Shown piece by piece: positions 15,158-19,782 of a stretch of DNA of 19,782 bases (its first letter is position 1; each line of letters opens with the position of its first letter). Made by a program: the position numbers and the translations under genes. This stretch comes from Bacilli bacterium (lineage in GTDB: Bacteria; Bacillota_I; Bacilli_A; RF39; UBA660). The notes under the pieces are model-generated. The model was given only the letters and a program-made list of their open reading frames with translations. It had not been told where the DNA came from and made no database searches. The stretch spans positions 1-19,782 of the forward strand of contig JAEDJT010000027.1 of the NCBI GenBank assembly GCA_016296185.1, given 5' to 3'.

Positions 15158-15234
15158 TAGATATTTAATTTGTATTTACTTTAATTTTAGTATATGTATA
15201 AGTTAAAAGATATGTTACAATTTGAATACAAATT
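15147..15234. promoter_or_regulatory. Candidate parC/operator: inverted repeats upstream of parM
   Basis: ATCTAT-ATCA-ATAGAT (15147-15162) covers the -35 box. AATTTGTATT (15167-15176) is an exact inverted copy of AATACAAATT (15225-15234), and the latter also sits in a palindrome AATTTG-AATA-CAAATT (15219-15234). A ParR-bound centromere that also represses the operon usually lies here in type II systems. The DNA is very AT-rich, so chance palindromes are possible. Confidence 0.4.
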
Positions 15235-15259
15235 AAAAAGGAGGTATTTAACCTCCTTT
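15231..15259 (-). terminator. Terminator after the dUTPase gene
   Basis: On the minus strand AAAGGAGGT and ACCTCCTTT form a perfect 9-bp stem (15259-15251 with 15245-15237) with a 5-base loop, followed by TTAATTT. It separates dut from the partition operon. Confidence 0.8.
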
Positions 15260-15269
15260 AATCTATTCA

Positions 15270-15734
15270 CTAGTTTCTGTTACTAGAACCTATACCACCT
15301 ATTCTATTTTCATATAAAACATAATCGTCATCTGTTGTAAGGTATTTAATGAATATTCCTTGGATAATTCTTTCACCTTGTTTTATTTCTACAATTTTAT
15401 CAGTAGTATTTTTCAATGCTATTCCTATATTACCATCGTTACTAGGATTGTTATAATAACTAGAATCTATAATACCTGTTCCATTTGATAATACTAATCC
15501 CTTCTTAATACCAATTGAGCTACGAACAAATAGTAACAATACCTCATCATCTTCCATATATGCTTTTACATCTGAAAATACTAATACGCTTTCATTTGGT
15601 TGTAATACTATGTCACATGGAGCATAGAAATCATATCCAGCACTTCTTGAATCTCCACGTTTTGGTAATTGTATATCTACGTTTGGATGTTTTCTCATAT
15701 TCTCTTTAATTATTTCAAATCCTCTTAGTTTCAT
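15270..15734 (-). CDS. dut: dUTP diphosphatase (trimeric dUTPase)
   Basis: The 154-aa protein hydrolyses dUTP to dUMP and pyrophosphate, which limits uracil in DNA and supplies dUMP to thymidylate synthase. All five dUTPase motifs can be placed: I, SAGYDFYAP (31-39); II, RSSIG (71-75); III, NGTGIIDSSY with catalytic D90 and uracil-site Y93; IV, GERIIQG (120-126); V, RIGGIGSSN (144-152). In motif V the usual aromatic Phe of RGxGGFGS is Ile (I148), a noticeable variant. A short insertion (NNPSNDG, ~95-101) follows motif III. A GGAGATGG site precedes the ATG, and the gene is bounded by hairpins on both sides. Confidence 0.92.
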   Translation of the reverse strand: MKLRGFEIIKENMRKHPNVDIQLPKRGDSRSAGYDFYAPCDIVLQPNESVLVFSDVKAYMEDDEVLLLFVRSSIGIKKGLVLSNGTGIIDSSYYNNPSNDGNIGIALKNTTDKIVEIKQGERIIQGIFIKYLTTDDDYVLYENRIGGIGSSNRN

Positions 15735-15758
15735 AATACCATCTCCTATAATATAGTT

Positions 15759-15790
15759 AAAACGTCCTAGATTGGATTCTAAGACGTTTT
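15759..15790 (-). terminator. Hairpin between the small-gene cluster and dut
   Basis: AAAACGTC (15759-15766) pairs with GACGTTTT (15783-15790), extended inward by TAGA/TCTA after one mismatch. The T-run of the stem makes it a plausible terminator on the minus strand for the three small genes. Confidence 0.65.
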
Positions 15791-15816
15791 ATTTAGTTTA
15801 TTGATAAATTATACCT

Positions 15817-15984
15817 TTAATGTTCTTCATTAAGTTTATGTTGAAGTTCGTGAACTGTATTTGCTAATTGATTACATAATGCTTTTAACTCTACTATTTC
15901 TTTTTCTTTTTTCATTAAAGTATCTATTGCTACTTCATAAGCATATTTCATATCTATTTGTATTTCATTATTATTTTGTTCCAT
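15817..15984 (-). CDS. Small helical protein of unknown function (55 aa)
   Basis: An ATG frame of 55 codons preceded by AGAGGTGAAAATA encodes a protein beginning MEQNNNEIQIDMKYAYEV and ending VHELQHKLNEEH. It overlaps the end of the preceding 90-aa gene by 14 bases, typical of translational coupling. The sequence looks like one continuous amphipathic helix or coiled coil (TLMKKEKEIVELKALCNQLANTV). No family is recognised. The ribosome site, tight overlap and terminator just downstream support it as a real gene. Confidence 0.65.
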   Translation of the reverse strand: MEQNNNEIQIDMKYAYEVAIDTLMKKEKEIVELKALCNQLANTVHELQHKLNEEH

Positions 15985-16243
15985 TATTTTCACCTCTTTG
16001 AGATATTTTTATTACTAATTTTTGTAAATTATTTAATATATCTTCTAATTCTTTTATATCTTCTTCCTCAAATAAATCTTGACTCATAAGCAATTCCAAT
16101 TTTAAATTATCATCTACAATTGATATTAATCCAAATGGTATTGATTCTTCTCTTTCCTCTTCTCTATGTTGAACTTCTGCTATCTTCTTATCTAATTCTT
16201 TAATTTTATTTTCTAATTCATTCATTTTATCATTTAAATCCAT
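15971..16243 (-). CDS. Coiled-coil protein of unknown function (90 aa)
   Basis: The N-terminal ~33 residues are a strong coiled coil (MNELENKIKELDKKIAEV), followed by SIPFGLISIVDDN and an acidic helix (EEEDIKELEDILNNLQKLV). The composition is highly acidic. Its ribosome site (GAGGAGGAG) lies inside the Glu-codon run that ends the preceding gene, with only three bases between that stop and this ATG. It overlaps the next small gene by 14 bases, so the three are surely co-transcribed. No function can be assigned. Confidence 0.7.
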   Translation of the reverse strand: MDLNDKMNELENKIKELDKKIAEVQHREEEREESIPFGLISIVDDNLKLELLMSQDLFEEEDIKELEDILNNLQKLVIKISQRGENNGTK

Positions 16244-16246
16244 ATA

Positions 16247-16441
16247 TTACTCCTCCTCTTCTATTACACCTGAAGGTAACAAGTATCCCCAAGTTGAATA
16301 TTCATTTATAAAGTCCCATAAACAATCTTCACAATCAAAGAAGAATATATCTCCACAAGGTAATTTTAACATTGTTATAGGAACTTCTTCATTTGGGTCA
16401 TCTATTCTATTATGACAATAATCACAATAATGATGTAACAT
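16247..16441 (-). CDS. Small cysteine-rich, probable zinc-binding protein (64 aa)
   Basis: The sequence holds two cysteine pairs or knuckles: C6-D-Y-C9 near the N-terminus and C29, then C37-E-D-C40, which is the spacing of a treble-clef or zinc-ribbon fold. A HHYCDYCHN start and LWDFINEY helix fit that fold. The C-terminus is four glutamates. A very strong GGGAGGTGATT site precedes the ATG, and promoter-like element E lies immediately upstream, so this is the first gene of the transcript. Possible roles include DNA, RNA or protein binding; none can be chosen. Confidence 0.7.
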   Translation of the reverse strand: MLHHYCDYCHNRIDDPNEEVPITMLKLPCGDIFFFDCEDCLWDFINEYSTWGYLLPSGVIEEEE

Positions 16442-16461
16442 TCAATCACCTCCCATATTAT

Positions 16462-16491
16462 ATTATACTATTTTAATTATCTATTTGTTCC
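16462..16491 (-). promoter_or_regulatory. Promoter-like element E (GGAACA-N18-TATAAT)
   Basis: On the minus strand GGAACA (16491-16486) is 18 bases from TATAAT (16467-16462), with ATTAAAATAG directly before the -10. The -35-like box overlaps the last codons of the resolvase gene. It leaves only a short leader before a GGGAGGTGAT ribosome site and has no hairpin, unlike copies A, B and D. Confidence 0.65.
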
Positions 16492-16999
16492 ATTTTTCAT
16501 TTAGATTATTTTGTTTATTCCAAGCTAATGATATAGCAAAACTATCATATATATCACTAGTCTTTTTGATATCTTTTGTCTTGATTTCTTTATCTGAATA
16601 TTCACCTATGTCAATATAATTTTCTCTTATATATTTTGCTACTCCATCTTTTTTAAGTTTACCATCACCTGTTAGTATTTTTCTTGCTTGAGTAGGTGTT
16701 AATAATTCAAATTGAACTTCTAATTCTTGACATACATATATTATTGCACCCATAAGTTTTGATAGTGTCAAACCAGTTCGTGCGTTACCACCAAAAAATT
16801 GATTTTCTGCAACTACTACGTCAACTGAATTAACCTCTATCAATTCTTTTATCTCATTAGCAATTATATATATACGTTCAAATTCTGTATTCTTTTTAGC
16901 ATTAGTACATATCTTATCATAACCTAAAACTGTATTCTCGTGTGTTATAAGATTCCATCCTGTTGAGCTCAAACTTAAATCTAGGCCTAAAATAATCAA
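16481..16999 (-). CDS. ruvC: RuvC-like Holliday junction resolvase
   Basis: The 172-aa length matches the RuvC family (~170 aa). The RNase-H-fold catalytic carboxylates are visible: D7 in LGLDLSLSSTGW, E65 in VVVAENQFFGGN, and D149 and D152 in KTSDIYDSFAISLAW. LTPTQARKILTGDGKLKKDGV also matches the RuvC pattern before the last motif. It cuts four-way junctions and, in phages, probably clears branched replication intermediates before packaging. The start is TTG at 16999, overlapping the TGA of the upstream kinase gene (TTGA). GGAGGG at the right distance supports it, and translational coupling is likely. Confidence 0.9.
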   Translation of the reverse strand: MIILGLDLSLSSTGWNLITHENTVLGYDKICTNAKKNTEFERIYIIANEIKELIEVNSVDVVVAENQFFGGNARTGLTLSKLMGAIIYVCQELEVQFELLTPTQARKILTGDGKLKKDGVAKYIRENYIDIGEYSDKEIKTKDIKKTSDIYDSFAISLAWNKQNNLNEKWNK

Positions 17000-17574
17000 C
17001 CTATTAATCCCTCCGTTACTACCTTAATTATTGTATTTACTACTCTTTCTATATTATCATTTTCTATTTCAAGTATATATAAATTGTCATCTGTTATTCT
17101 AGCTAATTTTCTAAATTCTTTTTGATATTCTTCTTGTTGTGCTAAACTATTCTCTACACTAAACTTATGATATTCTGCTTTATCTCTTTTTAATCTTATT
17201 GATAAATCATATTGATTAGTAGTTAATAATATAAAATATGCATCATAATAACGTGTTAAATATTCCAACTGTTTAACTAATACTCTATAATACTGTTCAA
17301 ATGAATAAGGCTTATAACCTAAATTACAATAAATCTTTTCACTCATAAACGACCTACATACTACATAATTCATACCACAATATTTTGTATTGTCAAACAT
17401 ATCAAGTAGATTACTGTGGTATTTGTGCATCTGTCTTTCTCCAACTTCAGTCTTATCTTCAACTGCAGACAAATCTAATAAAGTTGTATATTTCATTTTC
17501 TCCCTAAGTTCTTTACAAATTGTTGATTTACCACTTCCTTGACATCCTTCTATGAAAATTAATTTAGGTTTCAT
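16996..17574 (-). CDS. P-loop (deoxy)nucleoside monophosphate kinase-like protein
   Basis: This 192-aa protein opens with a Walker A motif, EGCQGSGKST (residues 9-18). It has a YVVCRSFMSEK segment (~70-80) in the position of the DR-x-x-S substrate motif of thymidylate/deoxynucleoside kinases and a basic lid-like stretch LSIRLKRDKAEYHKF (~124-138). YFILLTTNQYDLSIRL corresponds to the P-loop kinase core strand before the lid. The expected role is phosphorylation of a (d)NMP or deoxynucleoside; the exact substrate is not determinable by eye. The conserved Asp before the Arg of the DR motif is Cys here, so the family placement is tentative. AAGGAGG precedes the ATG. Confidence 0.7.
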   Translation of the reverse strand: MKPKLIFIEGCQGSGKSTICKELREKMKYTTLLDLSAVEDKTEVGERQMHKYHSNLLDMFDNTKYCGMNYVVCRSFMSEKIYCNLGYKPYSFEQYYRVLVKQLEYLTRYYDAYFILLTTNQYDLSIRLKRDKAEYHKFSVENSLAQQEEYQKEFRKLARITDDNLYILEIENDNIERVVNTIIKVVTEGLIG

Positions 17575-17593
17575 AATATCCTCCTTTTGATAT

Positions 17594-17614
17594 AAGAGGG
17601 GAATTACCCCTCTT
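17594..17614 (-). terminator. Hairpin at the end of the 84-aa gene
   Basis: AAGAGGGG (17594-17601) pairs with CCCCTCTT (17607-17614) around a loop containing the stop codon. The stem is strong, but no clear T-run follows on the minus strand, so it may attenuate or protect the mRNA rather than fully terminate. Confidence 0.5.
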
Positions 17615-17858
17615 TATTTATAGCCTTTATTATTGCACAAAATTTACTTGTTGATATACAAAATTCTTTTTCTGTATCATTGGTCTTATATATGGATTCT
17701 AATTTAACTTTCAATCTCTCATTACCAAAATCTAAAACCACATCTTTTCCTACAACTAATTTATCATTCATTTTAAAATTCTTATTTAGATATTTATCAT
17801 AAAGCGTAGGTTTCTTTAGATTATATGATGATATTTCTTTTACTATATATTCATGCAT
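17604..17858 (-). CDS. Hypothetical protein (84 aa) after the reductase gene
   Basis: I choose the ATG at 17858 (MHEYIVKEISSYN) because AGGAGGGATATA sits just before it. A longer frame to 17915 would overlap the reductase C-terminus in another frame and lacks a ribosome site. The chosen start lies 10 bases after the reductase stop. Short beta-strand-like segments (KLVVGKDVVLDFG, LKVKLESIYKTN) suggest a small beta-rich protein. No family is recognised. Position suggests co-expression with ribonucleotide reductase, but a functional link is not shown. Confidence 0.65.
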   Translation of the reverse strand: MHEYIVKEISSYNLKKPTLYDKYLNKNFKMNDKLVVGKDVVLDFGNERLKVKLESIYKTNDTEKEFCISTSKFCAIIKAINKEG

Positions 17859-17868
17859 TATATCCCTC

Positions 17869-19782
17869 CTAGTTGCACTTAGAATATCCACAATTATTAC
17901 ATACACTACATCCACCTGTCATAGTTAATGTTTTTTGATGACATTCAGGACATTCTACACCTTCTGTTTTTTCTTCTTCTTTTATTATTACTTCTTCATT
18001 TTTAACTTTAGGTAATTCTTGACCATTTATTTCTTTTAAAAATGCTTTAACTTCATTTATTATTGCCATACCACAATAATTACCTGTTGATAATTTTATA
18101 CCTTTTGCTCTATTAGATACAAATGAAGGACAAGGTGTTATTCCACTAAACGCTTTTTCTAATTGTCCTAGATTACCTCCAACTCTTAATAAGGCACTCA
18201 TTGCTATTGCTATTGCTTGTAGATTTTTTTCACATCCTCCTTGGCCTGACTTAACAATATAAAGGTCTTGAATAGTTTGTTCAGAAGGAGAATAACCTAT
18301 AAATAATTTAAGTTTACCACAACCTATTGCGATACTTCTCTTAACATAATAAGTGTCATCTGCTAAAGATTTCCATTCTCCTCTTTTTAATTCTTTTACT
18401 TCTTCTTCCTCTTCTTTTTTATTATCTAATGTTAATACACCACTTCTCGCACAACCATCTCTATATATAGTTAATCCTTTACATCCTGTTTCCCAAGCAT
18501 ACATATATAATTTTTCTACATCTTCTACTGTGGCCTCATTTGGTAGATTAATAGTTGAAGATATACTTGCGTCTATAGAAGTTTGCCAAATACCTTGCAT
18601 CTCTACACGTTTAAATGGGTCGATAGTTTGAGCATTTACAAAGAAATTAGGTAATTCTTCTTCCTCTTTTAAATTATTTTCTTCCATATATTCTTTAACT
18701 ATTTTAGTATAAACTTTATAATATTTATCTTCACCATGTAATGATTCAGTTTTTCTTGTATAACTAAAACTAAATATAGGTTCTATACCACCACTTACTT
18801 CTATCATAGTAGATATACTTCCTGTTGGTGCTATTGTTAACAATTGACTATTTCTTAATCCATATTTTATAATTAATTCATAAGTATCACTCTCTGCATT
18901 TTGTAATACAAAATCAGAATTAAGTATAGAATGTTTATCATATTTAGGATATGCACCATATTCTTTTGCTAATAATGCACTTGATTTTAAAGCTGTATTT
19001 GTTAGGATATACCCTATAGTATCACATAATTCTAATGCTTCATCTGTATCATATTTTATTTCCATTTTAATCAACATATCAGCTATACCCATTACACCAA
19101 GACCTATTTGTCTATAATCTCTAACAGTTTCTCTTTGAATTGCCAATGGATGTAATGGTAAACCTTGGTCTAATACTTCATTTAATCCTTTTACAGCTTT
19201 ACAAATATCTTCTTTAAATAAATCGAAATTAAATTCTTTATTTTCTACATATGCACTTAGATTTAATGCTCCTAATAAACAACTTCCGCCATTTGGAAGA
19301 GGTTCTTCAGCACAAGGATTAACTCCTGCATACTCAAATTCTTTATCTTCACTTAATATATTATAATTTTTTATTCTATCCCAAAATAATATTCCAGGTT
19401 CAGCATAATCCCAATTGTTTTTACATAATAGTTTGAATATATCTTTTGCTTTAACTATTTTCTTGATTTCTTCGTGTTCTGTTTTAAAATATAATTCCCA
19501 ATCTTCGTCATTCTTAACAGCTTTCATAAAGTCATCTGTAATTCTAACTGATATATTTGCTTTAGTTACTCTATTTAAATCCGTTTTAATATTTATAAAA
19601 TCAATTATTTCTGGATGTGTACAGTCCATACTTAGCATCAATGCGCCTCTACGGCCATTCTGACCGATTGTTTCAGTAACTTGACTAAATGTATCCATAA
19701 AACTACAAGCACCACTTGTTTTTCTTGCAGTATTATTCACATAAGAGTTAACAGGTCTTAGTTTAGATATATCAATACCTAC
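17869..19782 (-). CDS. nrdJ: Adenosylcobalamin-dependent (class II) ribonucleotide reductase, 5' truncated by window
   Basis: The frame stays open to the window edge (upstream residues VGIDISKLRPVNSY), so the in-frame GTG at 19740 is internal. The visible 638 residues contain the reductase barrel. Numbering from that GTG, there is a GACSF cysteine (C12), then NPCAEEPLPNGGSC with N141, thiyl-radical C143, E145 and the partner cysteine C154, and LTIAPTGSIS (a substrate phosphate loop). The C-terminus carries CPECHQ..GGCSVC..CGYSKCN, the zinc-ribbon and redox-cysteine tail typical of NrdJ. It reduces ribonucleotides to deoxyribonucleotides using vitamin B12 and works without oxygen. The N-terminal allosteric region lies outside the window. 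Confidence 0.93.
   Translation of the reverse strand, partial: VGIDISKLRPVNSYVNNTARKTSGACSFMDTFSQVTETIGQNGRRGALMLSMDCTHPEIIDFINIKTDLNRVTKANISVRITDDFMKAVKNDEDWELYFKTEHEEIKKIVKAKDIFKLLCKNNWDYAEPGILFWDRIKNYNILSEDKEFEYAGVNPCAEEPLPNGGSCLLGALNLSAYVENKEFNFDLFKEDICKAVKGLNEVLDQGLPLHPLAIQRETVRDYRQIGLGVMGIADMLIKMEIKYDTDEALELCDTIGYILTNTALKSSALLAKEYGAYPKYDKHSILNSDFVLQNAESDTYELIIKYGLRNSQLLTIAPTGSISTMIEVSGGIEPIFSFSYTRKTESLHGEDKYYKVYTKIVKEYMEENNLKEEEELPNFFVNAQTIDPFKRVEMQGIWQTSIDASISSTINLPNEATVEDVEKLYMYAWETGCKGLTIYRDGCARSGVLTLDNKKEEEEEVKELKRGEWKSLADDTYYVKRSIAIGCGKLKLFIGYSPSEQTIQDLYIVKSGQGGCEKNLQAIAIAMSALLRVGGNLGQLEKAFSGITPCPSFVSNRAKGIKLSTGNYCGMAIINEVKAFLKEINGQELPKVKNEEVIIKEEEKTEGVECPECHQKTLTMTGGCSVCNNCGYSKCN

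Noticed and set aside
17859..17915. N-terminal extension of the 84-aa protein
   Set aside because: It lies inside the reductase C-terminus in another frame and lacks a ribosome site, whereas AGGAGGG precedes the ATG at 17858.
17869..19740. GTG at 19740 as the start of the reductase gene
   Set aside because: Coding sequence of the same enzyme (SKLRPVNSY) continues upstream to the window end.
1..19782. CRISPR array, tRNA genes or insertion sequences
   Set aside because: I saw no regularly spaced repeats, no cloverleaf-like segments in the short intergenic gaps, and no transposase.

Overview
This window is part of a phage genome, or a prophage carried as a phage-like replicon, from an anaerobic low-GC Firmicute that is most likely clostridial. 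The DNA is very AT-rich, with AGA for Arg and ATA for Ile dominating. Shine-Dalgarno sites are strong (AGGAGG/GGTGAT) and some starts are TTG. It encodes a cobalamin-type (class II) ribonucleotide reductase and Gram-positive lysis proteins (XhlA-like protein, amidase with SH3b, phi-LC3-like holin). I cannot name the phage or host from sequence alone.

Plus strand, about 1-13.9 kb (host contact, lysis and a dTMP cassette). The window opens inside a tail-fibre-like gene with three tandem LamG-type repeats. It is followed by a calcineurin-like phosphoesterase, an XhlA-like membrane coiled coil, a 91-aa protein of unknown function, an 867-aa fibre carrying a complete-looking GH33 sialidase plus a LamG-like domain, an amidase and a holin. 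After a terminator come two TTG-started genes related to tyrosine recombinases. One has lost most catalytic residues and the other is only a core-binding domain. Then come thyA and a DHFR gene, and a 1059-aa fibre with Ig-like repeats, coiled coils, HxH motifs and a C-terminal peptidase S74 self-cleaving chaperone.

Minus strand, about 19.8-13.9 kb (replication, nucleotides and partition). In transcription order: class II ribonucleotide reductase (cut by the window edge), an 84-aa unknown, a P-loop (d)NMP-kinase-like protein, a RuvC-type resolvase, three small proteins (cysteine-rich 64 aa, coiled-coil 90 aa, 55 aa), dUTPase, then a ParM-like actin and a ribbon-helix-helix ParR candidate. The two strands converge on a hairpin at 13.9 kb.

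Together the enzymes reduce ribonucleotides, remove dUTP to give dUMP, methylate dUMP to dTMP, recycle folate, phosphorylate nucleotides and resolve branched DNA. ParM/ParR, with no catalytically intact integrase in view, suggests maintenance as a low-copy plasmid-like prophage (inference).

The most notable non-coding signal is a repeated promoter-like element, RGAACA-N18-TATAAT with TTWAAATAG directly before the -10. It has four good copies on both strands plus a weak one. Three of the good copies sit just upstream of a hairpin placed at the predicted transcript 5' end. Copies of this element with its hairpin flank the sialidase cassette as 62-bp direct repeats. A related pair flanks the thyA-DHFR cassette. 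This suggests modular cassette exchange.
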